Positions 16,264 through 23,879 of a stretch of 40,101 nt of DNA are shown piece after piece; the first letter of the stretch is position 1, and the number at the start of each line of letters is the position of its first letter. The position numbers were made by a program, and so were the translations under genes. Source of the stretch: Vibrio harveyi NBRC 15634 = ATCC 14126 = KCTC 12724 (GTDB taxonomy: Bacteria > Pseudomonadota > Gammaproteobacteria > Enterobacterales > Vibrionaceae); the NCBI RefSeq assembly GCF_001591145.1, contig NZ_BCUF01000049.1, forward strand, positions 1-40,101, in the 5' to 3' direction. Under the pieces are notes generated by a model that saw nothing but the letters and a program-made list of their open reading frames with translations, did not search any database and was not told the origin of the DNA.

Positions 16264-17841
16264 TTAGTCATAAATTGCTTTCCACTCTTCATACTTCTCA
16301 GGCAAAAGGTCCTTACTTCTGAATAACTGATGGAGTGTTTTTCGAATCAGGTCTTCTAACTGTGAAGATAAGTGGGGTTCCCAGCTCGCGAGATTAAACG
16401 CTTTTTGTACTTCCCAACCCTTCTCAAGATAAGGCAGACACAACGGGTATAATCCAACAGACTGGTAAGCTGCTATCAATTGTAAATACAGCATGAACTG
16501 TCCACGTCCCGAGCTATCCAGCTCAAGTTTGCGGGCAAGTTCAGCGGCATATTCCCCTAGATTTTCTAGAGTGATATCCTCCATCGGCAGCGAATCTTCT
16601 TCAGAAATCACAACCGTTTGAACAACGGGTTGAGAAGACGAAGAAGTTGCATCTTGAGTCGATAACCAGCTCAAGGTAGCTTCATCTGCAAATGGCAAAG
16701 AATTCTTAAATGTGAGGTACTCGATGCCCTCTAGCGAATCAACAAAACGCTTCACTTCCTGTTTCACAGCAATTGCTGCGTCATCAAAACCCAATTTATT
16801 GAGCATCAAAGACACCAAGTAGTGACCCGTCAGCCAAAACGGCGCATCAGTTAATGTGCGCTCCAAGCGTTTGATGGTGTCGATATCGCTTTCTTGATTG
16901 GCTTTATCTCGGTATTCCGTTTGTTGATCGGACGATACCGCCAAACTCAAAGGCGTTTGATTGTTTTGATGATCAGGCAGACCGTCAATGTCATCCCACG
17001 TTAGATGACGATAAATTCGGTAAGCCAGAGGATCACTTGGGTTGGCATGAAGCATCACTTCCGCGACTTTCTTCAAGGTGCGTTTCGAAGCGGTTGGCGA
17101 CGAGAAGTCCGTATCGATATCGACTTCTTTTGTGACGGCTTTCTTAACTGGTGCAGGTTTAGAAGTCTGCAAAACCGTGTTAGATGCCCTAGTTTGCACA
17201 TCACTCTGCGCTGGCGTTTCTACCACTTCGGCTTTGGCAGGCTGTGCTGCTGGTGTCGCTTGTTCTAGAGTCGCTGTTGCATCGTCGCTCTGATTGTCGA
17301 CAGCAACTTGTTGAGACAACACATTTAACTGCGTACGAATCTCGAAGAAGTCCGCTTCCGAGTCTTGATAAACGTCGTCGTACTGACGCTGCACATCTTC
17401 GATGGTTGAAATACAACTTGAAACTAATTCCCAAGACTGAGGGCTTTCAGCCAACTTGCTGCTCACCAACTTAAATTGATGGTTCAGCCACTCCACTGCG
17501 CCATCTCGACCTCGCTTTCGCGACGGATACAGTTCAACACCAAAACGATTTAACGCCTCACTAAGCAGCTTCAGACCTTGTTCAAAGCCTTGCAGTCCAA
17601 ACTCTTCTGTTAGAGCGCGAACGAGGTAACAAATTGCTTTTAAATCTTTGCTGTGATGCTCTAGAACTTCAGTGGCATGTGTTTTTACGACGCTCCAATC
17701 TACCGTTTCACCAAACAATGAGCCGAATTTCTTTACTTCGGATTCCATCATTTCATAGCAAAATTCGTAGCGAGCATCCTCACCTACAGGTGCGGAATCA
17801 GAGATGGGAGCGAGCAAGCGTTCAATTTCAATGACTGACAT
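16264..17841 (-). CDS. tssA: TssA, baseplate priming / sheath assembly protein
   Basis: TssA primes tube and sheath polymerisation. The 525-residue protein starts with an ImpA_N domain (about residues 5-130: 'LLAPISDSAPVGEDARYEF', 'VDWSVVKTHATEVLEHHSKD', 'GFEQGLKLLSEALNRFGVEL'). A variable linker rich in A, Q, T and P follows (about 190-250). The C-terminal half contains 'ANPSDPLAYRIYRHLTWDDI', 'DAPFWLTGHYLVSLMLNKLG' and 'FMLYLQLIAAYQSVGLYPLC', the pattern of VasJ-type TssA proteins. It has no membrane segment, unlike the VasL-type paralogue at 5717-7021. The ATG overlaps the last base of the ppkA stop (TAATG). Confidence 0.92.
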   Translation of the reverse strand: MSVIEIERLLAPISDSAPVGEDARYEFCYEMMESEVKKFGSLFGETVDWSVVKTHATEVLEHHSKDLKAICYLVRALTEEFGLQGFEQGLKLLSEALNRFGVELYPSRKRGRDGAVEWLNHQFKLVSSKLAESPQSWELVSSCISTIEDVQRQYDDVYQDSEADFFEIRTQLNVLSQQVAVDNQSDDATATLEQATPAAQPAKAEVVETPAQSDVQTRASNTVLQTSKPAPVKKAVTKEVDIDTDFSSPTASKRTLKKVAEVMLHANPSDPLAYRIYRHLTWDDIDGLPDHQNNQTPLSLAVSSDQQTEYRDKANQESDIDTIKRLERTLTDAPFWLTGHYLVSLMLNKLGFDDAAIAVKQEVKRFVDSLEGIEYLTFKNSLPFADEATLSWLSTQDATSSSSQPVVQTVVISEEDSLPMEDITLENLGEYAAELARKLELDSSGRGQFMLYLQLIAAYQSVGLYPLCLPYLEKGWEVQKAFNLASWEPHLSSQLEDLIRKTLHQLFRSKDLLPEKYEEWKAIYD

Positions 17842-19841
17842 TAACTTCTCCCCTCTGCTAAGTAGTCTCTCAGCGCGCGTTCAACCGCGATTGCACCACG
17901 CGCAGGACGAGAAAGTTGATGACTTTTATCAATGGAGTCTCTAGCCATGCTCTCAAGCAGGTCGGTAATTTCGCCAAATTTCTTTGGGGCATTTCGCTCA
18001 AGGTCGGATAGTGAATCGTGCAGCTTTTGCTTATCAAATACGGATTGCTCAGTGACTGTACTAAACAAAATGAACTCGCTTCGAGCAACAATGAGATCCG
18101 TCACCTTTTTGTTGAGCTCTGGCGTATTACCAAAGTAAGCTTTAGCGGCTTTAGCCTCTTCAATGGCTTTGGTATAAAAGTGATCTTTTGCGTGTGAATC
18201 GATAGACGCATTGATATTTTCCATCACTTTGTTTGGCAAGACTTGGCTATAGAAATAAGCTTCAGATTGATTTAATAACCAAGCAGCTTTCATTTCTTCG
18301 TCTGCAAGCTTTGCTTCGCCATCGAGGATTAAGTTCGCAATCTGTTCGTCTTTACTTCCTGCAACAGCAGAGATCTTCATTGAATCTATCGAAGCAACAT
18401 TCAAACCAGCCATCACTTTGGTCAAGGTTTTGTCTGCGTATGGGAATAATGCTCCATCATCAACGAGTTTTTCTCGCAGCGTGACCAGCTCTTTGCGTAA
18501 ATCCACCAGCGTTTTTGGTAACTCATCCGCCAAAGCTTGATAAGACGTCAATTGAGCCTGATTCTTTTTGTACAACTTAGACAGTTTCATTTGTTGTACT
18601 TGGTAAGCTTCACGATAAGGCGCAGTCGAAATCACGTCTTTTTCCATATCGTTAAGTGCAGTTTCAATCGCCCAAGGGGGTTGAGCCAAAAAAGAAGCCG
18701 TTTGCGCTGGTTTGATGGTGCTCACCAGTGGTGTTTCCGTTTGCGAGATAGGCTGCGACTTAACGATCGTTTTCCACTCTGGCTGATTCTGCTGGTACAA
18801 GTAGTGACCCGTTACTGCCACCACACTCAATACCAAACTCGCTTCTAGCACTTTAAAGCGACCGTAACTCGCTTTATCTTGAGGTTTACAGTGTGTCAGT
18901 AATAAATCGGCATTGCGTAAACTGCTAAAAATAGGTGCATTCGATTGTGAATCAATAGATTGAGTGTCAATACGTGCAAGTTGCTGGGCAAAGGAAATTG
19001 CCGTGTAGCCGTGCCCTCTTGGGTTATTAATCACCTGCTTAAGCAGTTTCCAAATATGGTTTGGAATTAATGCCGGACGTTTGCGATCTTTTAACTGTTT
19101 GTGCCAAGCATCACCAAAGATCGAACCAATAAATAGATGGCCAGTTAATAGCGCGAGCGAATAAACATCGTCTTGTGGTTCTGTCGTACCTGTCTCGAGA
19201 TACAGGGGTGACGCATAACTCAAACTCGCTTCAGCATGAGACTCGGTTTCACCGATGTAGCGCGCGGCACCAAAGTCGATCAACTTAACGTAGTCGCCCT
19301 CACTAACAAGAACATTTGACGGCTTAATATCAAGATGGCAAATACCTCGGGTGTGCATAAACTCCAGCGCACCCGCAAGTTGATACACTAACCAAGCAAT
19401 GTGGTCGTGGCGAAAACCTTTAGAGGAATGGCGTTCCATCTTCTCTGCCAGTGATTCACCTTGAATCCACTCGTACATTAAATATGGGCGTTCGAATTCG
19501 TTACCGATCTTAATAAAATCAGCGACGCTTGGGTGCTGAGAGAGCTCTAATCTGCTTGCTTCATTGACCAACATTTTATTGGCAATATCTGGGGCGTCTT
19601 CATTGACGACTTTACAGCAGATTTGTTTTTCTGGTTGACCCTTTTTGGCGAGATGATAGACGGTCGTCCTACCATTTTTCGATAACATTGTGTCTAGCAC
19701 ATCAAATTGTGAAAAAAGTACATACTCAAGCTTTGGCTTATTTTTTTGCGCCAATCTTTGCTCGTTCTGTTTCTTTTTCTCAATGGCTTTAACAACCAAT
19801 TGATCAATATAACCTTTGGCTGCTCCCTGCTTATCTGACAC
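17841..19841 (-). CDS. ppkA: PpkA-like serine/threonine kinase, membrane-anchored; probable GTG start
   Basis: The kinase domain occupies about residues 35-300. Visible motifs are the lysine strand 'ICCKVV', the catalytic loop H169-L-D171-I-K173-P-S-N176, the D189-F-G191 triplet and an activation segment ending 'YASPLYL'. The arginine of the usual HRD motif is Leu (a non-RD kinase). A transmembrane helix ('LVLSVVAVTGHYLY') follows, then about 300 helical, presumably periplasmic residues. In T6SS, PpkA phosphorylates a threonine read by the FHA protein; one is encoded at 2970-4484. An ATG at 19898 would add 19 residues, but it has AAGG only one base away and lies in a hairpin. The GTG at 19841 (VSDKQGAAKGYIDQL) has AAAGAG at about six bases, so I prefer it. 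Confidence 0.9.
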   Translation of the reverse strand: MSDKQGAAKGYIDQLVVKAIEKKKQNEQRLAQKNKPKLEYVLFSQFDVLDTMLSKNGRTTVYHLAKKGQPEKQICCKVVNEDAPDIANKMLVNEASRLELSQHPSVADFIKIGNEFERPYLMYEWIQGESLAEKMERHSSKGFRHDHIAWLVYQLAGALEFMHTRGICHLDIKPSNVLVSEGDYVKLIDFGAARYIGETESHAEASLSYASPLYLETGTTEPQDDVYSLALLTGHLFIGSIFGDAWHKQLKDRKRPALIPNHIWKLLKQVINNPRGHGYTAISFAQQLARIDTQSIDSQSNAPIFSSLRNADLLLTHCKPQDKASYGRFKVLEASLVLSVVAVTGHYLYQQNQPEWKTIVKSQPISQTETPLVSTIKPAQTASFLAQPPWAIETALNDMEKDVISTAPYREAYQVQQMKLSKLYKKNQAQLTSYQALADELPKTLVDLRKELVTLREKLVDDGALFPYADKTLTKVMAGLNVASIDSMKISAVAGSKDEQIANLILDGEAKLADEEMKAAWLLNQSEAYFYSQVLPNKVMENINASIDSHAKDHFYTKAIEEAKAAKAYFGNTPELNKKVTDLIVARSEFILFSTVTEQSVFDKQKLHDSLSDLERNAPKKFGEITDLLESMARDSIDKSHQLSRPARGAIAVERALRDYLAEGRS

Positions 19842-19860
19842 TTTGCACTCTTTTATCGAA

Positions 19861-19889
19861 CAAATATTATTAGGCCGAAATAATATTTG
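19861..19889. repeat. Perfect 11-bp inverted repeat in the ppkA leader
   Basis: CAAATATTATT (19861-19871) and AATAATATTTG (19879-19889) are exact reverse complements around a 7-base spacer (AGGCCGA). It lies 20 bases upstream of the preferred GTG start of ppkA. It could be an operator for a dimeric regulator or an mRNA hairpin. The absence of a T-run after it on the minus strand argues against a terminator. Confidence 0.6.
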
Positions 19890-19890
19890 C

Positions 19891-19908
19891 TGAAACATCC
19901 TTGTTTCA
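19891..19908. repeat. Second dyad directly next to the first in the ppkA leader
   Basis: TGAAACA (19891-19897) and TGTTTCA (19902-19908) are exact reverse complements around a 4-base loop, one base beyond the previous inverted repeat. The alternative ATG of ppkA (19896-19898) is buried in it, which argues that this DNA is untranslated leader or promoter rather than coding sequence. Confidence 0.5.
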
Positions 19909-20064
19909 AGGCTGGTATTTAAAACGAACGGTAAACCTATTACTTTAGTGATAATTACTAAGTTATTAGACTCATTAACTTACGCTTTCACTACATCAAT
20001 TATGTTGTTTTTATCGAGTAAAGGTTCTTGAAAAGACTTCAAGGATATTACTTTAAGAATCACA

Positions 20065-21009
20065 CTAGCATGCCAATAATTGAAGCATCCCTTTGTCGCC
20101 ATTAAAATCAAACATTAATAACGATGCCGGGTGGTTAAAGTGATGATTTTTAACCGTAAACGCAATCAGCGCAAGTGACGAACAACTGCCCATCGTTCCC
20201 CATAACTCATTGATAAGATTAGGTTGTTCTGGATCAATAAAGCGTTCTGCTTTAGCACCTAGAGCAAAACCATAATCTTCCGTATGCGCGCGCAGGTTTG
20301 TCATGTCTGAATAAACTTCACCAAACGAATCAAGTTTTTTACTCACTCGCTGCACAAGTCTAAACATGCCTCTTCGGTCTGCGGTATTCAATTCTGTGTC
20401 GATATAACCAAGCTGTGCTTGAGGCTTAAGTTTCAATGTTTCTAAAGTATTTTTTCTGCAAAGAATTAACCCCGCTCCCCCCTCACTCGGAATAACACCC
20501 CATGGGTTATTCGTACTCATTACCATCGCATCGTCAATAAGCTCTTGCATCGAACTCACCGTAGAGTCCACGCTAATGCACATCATGGCGTCGTATTTAT
20601 CCATAGACTTCATTGCCTGTAGCACGAAGCTAGGACCGCTTGCATGCACGGCTTCAACCACAGAAAGAAAGTCAGAATAGTCACTTTCACCGAGCCACTC
20701 TTGTATCTTCGCTAATGAAATTGTCGTTGGCACAGAAATAAGTAACGGAATCGGCTTCAAGGACCGAGGTAGTTGGACCAAAAGGGAATCCAGTAAGTGA
20801 GCCGTTAGCTCACAGGTTTTTCCAAATAATTCGCTCTCTTTCGTGTATTCGATTGTGGCAAACGTAAATCGTTCAATACCGTCTTTACCGACCATTTGAT
20901 CAAACCTAGCTAAGTCCGCCTTAGCCACGCTAGTAGCAACGTCCAGGTTCATTCCTGTAGGCGTCATGACTTCCATGCCTAACACGTAACGACCGGTTGA
21001 ATTAGGCAT
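20065..21009 (-). CDS. Ketosynthase/thiolase-fold-like T6SS accessory protein, catalytic residues apparently lost
   Basis: The 314-residue protein resembles the thiolase-fold beta-ketoacyl synthase family: 'PIPLLISVPTT' in the N-terminal half, then 'WGVIPSEGGAGLILCRKNTL', which matches the 'GEGAGALVLE'-type strand of ketosynthases, and near the C-terminus 'ELWGTMGSCSSLALIAFTVK', which matches the 'GHT.GAAG'-type loop with the histidine replaced. I see no equivalent of the active-site cysteine, since the aligned segment reads 'ISVDSTVSSMQEL'. It is therefore probably a structural or chaperone relative rather than an enzyme. Its ATG overlaps the DUF2169 gene by eight bases, so the two likely act together. 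From memory, similar genes sit beside DUF2169 in Vibrio T6SS1 loci. The exact role is unknown. Confidence 0.65.
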   Translation of the reverse strand: MPNSTGRYVLGMEVMTPTGMNLDVATSVAKADLARFDQMVGKDGIERFTFATIEYTKESELFGKTCELTAHLLDSLLVQLPRSLKPIPLLISVPTTISLAKIQEWLGESDYSDFLSVVEAVHASGPSFVLQAMKSMDKYDAMMCISVDSTVSSMQELIDDAMVMSTNNPWGVIPSEGGAGLILCRKNTLETLKLKPQAQLGYIDTELNTADRRGMFRLVQRVSKKLDSFGEVYSDMTNLRAHTEDYGFALGAKAERFIDPEQPNLINELWGTMGSCSSLALIAFTVKNHHFNHPASLLMFDFNGDKGMLQLLAC

Positions 21010-21994
21010 GCTCGCTTACCTCTTCTAATAGGGTGATAGACGTAGAGACCAACAAATGTTCTTTGCCTTGACAGGGAAACGCGGCTGTATAAGTGATTGA
21101 TACGGCTTTCTTTTCAGTATCAACGAACAAGGTATACATCGCCATATCGACCTGGTAGCTGCCGTCTTTGAAAGTGGCGGTTGCACGATACTTCTCTTTA
21201 GGAATGCGAAATGAAAGCGTGTCATCATGACAAAAGCCGCTCATCATTAAACGCTCGCCTCCATGAAGAAAACCTTTGCATTGTTGGTCGGTGGGCGCGC
21301 TTTGAAAAAAGCGCCTATCGAAGTCCAGCGGTAGCATTGGTTTGCGATTTTCAATCCAATCTTCATCAAACGTGCCAGCCAGTTTTTGGCGAGACTCAAA
21401 AAATGGGGGAATAGGTCCAAAGCCCGCCACTCGCAGATTTTTTGAAGTAGCACTCCACTCTTCTCTCGGGTAGAAAACCGAGGGCACTTTCTGCTCAAGT
21501 AACGCTTGATTGGAATCAGCGACACCACCGCCAATTCGGTTACGTAAGTCACCACCGATCGCGCAGGTGTAATCAATATCTCTTTCTATAAAGGGCGTCG
21601 GTTTACTGAGTGTGATACTCCCCCCGTGTTCAACCCACACGCGCTCTCCGTGGATAGCGAGAGTCTTATCGATATGACCATCAATCAGAACTCGGCACTC
21701 TTGGTATGTCACTGGCTTTTTCGCGTAGCTGCGCGCTTTGCCGTAAACAAGTACATCTGTGTTGTCTTTGGTATACGCAAACTCGTGGTCAACTTTCATC
21801 GCAGAGAAGCCTTCTTCGCCCAAATATTGGGGATCATCGAAGATTTCACTTTCACCTAATTCGTGCCAAACCACACCATCGAATTGCCAAGTACGTTTAG
21901 CGACAACAACCCACACTTCATCGCCGTTTTCATCACGTTGAAAACGCCCTTTAAGTGATAGCTCTGGGTTGGCTTCAATATCCCATAACTGCAT
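21002..21994 (-). CDS. DUF2169-family T6SS accessory (putative effector-loading) protein
   Basis: The 330-residue product shows the DUF2169 pattern: 'DENGDEVWVVVAKRTWQFDG' near the start, 'DVLVYGKARSYAKKPVTYQE' and 'CRVLIDGHIDKTLAIHGERV' in the middle, then 'FGPIPPFFESRQKLAGTFDE' and 'PLDFDRRFFQSAPTDQQCKG'. DUF2169 proteins are commonly encoded with PAAR-like DUF4150 or pentapeptide-repeat effectors and are thought to help load them on the spike. The window also carries a DUF4150 gene at its left edge, a plausible client. The 5' end overlaps the preceding gene by 20 bases. Family assignment is good; the chaperone role is inference. Confidence 0.85.
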   Translation of the reverse strand: MQLWDIEANPELSLKGRFQRDENGDEVWVVVAKRTWQFDGVVWHELGESEIFDDPQYLGEEGFSAMKVDHEFAYTKDNTDVLVYGKARSYAKKPVTYQECRVLIDGHIDKTLAIHGERVWVEHGGSITLSKPTPFIERDIDYTCAIGGDLRNRIGGGVADSNQALLEQKVPSVFYPREEWSATSKNLRVAGFGPIPPFFESRQKLAGTFDEDWIENRKPMLPLDFDRRFFQSAPTDQQCKGFLHGGERLMMSGFCHDDTLSFRIPKEKYRATATFKDGSYQVDMAMYTLFVDTEKKAVSITYTAAFPCQGKEHLLVSTSITLLEEVSEHA

Positions 21995-23294
21995 TGCTAT
22001 TCCTTAAGTTGAATCGTTCGATCGCCGAAGGTGCGGCTTTTAAATTGTTAAAGTTCCAGTCTTGCTGATGGATCGGCATAGCCATATCCCATGGCACATA
22101 AGCTCTTGATTGAATACAGATTTGACGCCATAGCCAATCGCGGAACATGACATCAACATTGGCATCTTGCATCGCCGCTAAAGTAGATTCGAAGCTCAAT
22201 GCATAACCCATACGACTGGGTAGGTTTTGGACATACTTTTCATCTTCCACCCACTCGTTAAGCAAATCGATAATCTCTCCCCACTCATGCTCAACGCCAA
22301 TGTCTTGCGGAGTCAGGGGAAGAAGTTTTCCGTAGACCACATACAATGCTTGAATCCAAACTTCGCCTTCATCTTCTTCTAAACTTTGCAAGTGATCGAT
22401 GATTCTAGGTACTAGCCTGTGATCCCCACTCAGTGCAAAATCGACAGGAGCTAACGAAGAAGAAATATCAAACACTTCAAACTCTCTAAGCTCCAATAAT
22501 TTTGCAAAAGTGAGTATCTGATCAGAAGGCAACTGACTCCGTTCAGTACCAAAATACTGACGGAACCAAGTGCCTCGGTCGCGTTTAGTAATCAAACGTT
22601 CAAACAGATACTGTTCGCCATTAGCATTGTCGTTGATCCATTCAATACCCTCTTCCACATCCTGCAACGCCAGTAATGGCAAAGCGATATTGGAAAGGAT
22701 GATTTCCGCTTTGTGCCAACGTTTAATCAACGCAACACTCAATGCTTGGCGGACACGTAGGCACTCAAAATAATACGCGCTGGCTTTCACTTTACCTTCG
22801 ATAAGTTCAGACATCACACTATCGATATGCTCTACTGGCGATTGCGTAACAATCACCATAGCGGTATGCCTGTCTAGCTCTTCGAGTAAACTCAGACCAC
22901 ACAAAAGGTTATCAAGCTCTGAGCCTAACTCTCCTTGAAGCATGATCCAGGTATAGATTTCTGGCTCTTGGTTTCTTAATTGATGAATCAACCCCGGTGC
23001 TAATCGATAAAACGATAAGTAAACCTGCTTGAGCTCAGCAATTTGGCGCTCAATGAGATTGAGATACTCCAATTCACGACTTGGATAACCACGTTTATGA
23101 ATTTGGACTCTTTGCCTAATTAAGAATCCGAGGCTCTCTGAGGCGATAGAAAGCTTTTCGTTGCAAAAGGTCAGCCATGTTGCTGGCAGTTGGGAAAGGT
23201 CGCTCACTGCACGTTCGGCTTTCGCCAACGCACCTTCAACGTCTTGATTGGTTATAGGTGCCTTTAGGTGCTCGACACCGATTCTTTGTCGCAT
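21975..23294 (-). CDS. T6SS-associated helical protein of unknown function
   Basis: I do not recognise the family with certainty. The 439-residue protein looks mostly helical. It has no signal peptide or membrane segment and is rich in short helices ('LQDVEEGIEWINDNANGEQY', 'DHRLVPRIIDHLQSLEEDEG'), somewhat reminiscent of HEAT-like repeat proteins found in T6SS loci. It contains several Trp-rich C-terminal segments ('FRDWLWRQICIQSRAYVPWD', 'HQQDWNFNNL'). Its 3' end overlaps DUF2169 by 20 bases, suggesting coupled synthesis and joint function in spike or effector handling. GGATAAG lies four bases before the ATG. Certainly a real gene by length and context; function unknown. Confidence 0.8.
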   Translation of the reverse strand: MRQRIGVEHLKAPITNQDVEGALAKAERAVSDLSQLPATWLTFCNEKLSIASESLGFLIRQRVQIHKRGYPSRELEYLNLIERQIAELKQVYLSFYRLAPGLIHQLRNQEPEIYTWIMLQGELGSELDNLLCGLSLLEELDRHTAMVIVTQSPVEHIDSVMSELIEGKVKASAYYFECLRVRQALSVALIKRWHKAEIILSNIALPLLALQDVEEGIEWINDNANGEQYLFERLITKRDRGTWFRQYFGTERSQLPSDQILTFAKLLELREFEVFDISSSLAPVDFALSGDHRLVPRIIDHLQSLEEDEGEVWIQALYVVYGKLLPLTPQDIGVEHEWGEIIDLLNEWVEDEKYVQNLPSRMGYALSFESTLAAMQDANVDVMFRDWLWRQICIQSRAYVPWDMAMPIHQQDWNFNNLKAAPSAIERFNLRNSNAVMGY

Positions 23295-23393
23295 CTACTT
23301 ATCCATTGTTAGCGTACGAGTACGCGATAGCAGTCAGCTAGTAGCAATTAGTTAGTAATGATTGGTTAGTTATTAACAATCAGCTCGTTGTGC

Positions 23394-23879
23394 TCAGTTA
23401 ATTGCTATCGTTCCACCTTGAATTTTTTGTGCTTTTTCTGCTTGAGAGGTGACGTACTTAGCCTTTGTGGTGATACGACCATCGCGCCCGCTATAGCGAG
23501 TTTCTGTCTCTCCGCTTTTAACGATCAGCTCCTGTTCTGTCTCAATCACCATCTTTTTGGCTCTTAATACAAATTCGTCAGAATCATCCAAAATGGAAAA
23601 GAATATGTCCGTCACGAATGGCAAGCTTAAGTCTTCGTTCAGGAATTCAATTCGACAACTTAACTGGTTATCGATGGCCATTTGTAACTCAGAACGACGA
23701 AAGCCACGCCCTAACCTTGCGGTAAGTGGCTGGTTAAATGGATTTCCATCAAAATCAACTCGAACACTGCCTGTGGATTCGTTGATGGCGACTATGGTTC
23801 CAAAGCGCGAAAAGCAAGCCGGAGTTTCGGCTTGCTGTTTCGTGATGGTTTCTGTAGTAAGCAGTTGTTTTTCCATCAT
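23394..23879 (-). CDS. DUF6484-like T6SS protein with a VgrG-like C-terminal tail
   Basis: The 161-residue product has a small beta-barrel-like core at about residues 25-100 ('FGTIVAINESTGSVRVDFDG', 'PLTARLGRGFRRSELQMAID', 'CRIEFLNEDLSLPFVTDIFF'). This fits the DUF6484 family found next to vgrG genes and resembles the OB-fold region of gp5/VgrG. Its last residues, IQGGTIAIN, closely mirror the VgrG end VKGGNVAIN. It may be a partial spike or adaptor that docks at or imitates the VgrG tip. Its ATG overlaps the vgrG stop (TAATG), so the two are translationally coupled. Family name moderately sure; role inferred. Confidence 0.75.
   Translation of the reverse strand: MMEKQLLTTETITKQQAETPACFSRFGTIVAINESTGSVRVDFDGNPFNQPLTARLGRGFRRSELQMAIDNQLSCRIEFLNEDLSLPFVTDIFFSILDDSDEFVLRAKKMVIETEQELIVKSGETETRYSGRDGRITTKAKYVTSQAEKAQKIQGGTIAIN

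Noticed and set aside
23295..23393. Short dyad GCGTAC-GA-GTACGC and AT-rich TTAGT-type repeats before the helical protein gene
   Set aside because: The dyad has six-base arms and no T-run. The repeats are degenerate. I cannot separate them from chance in a 99-base gap.
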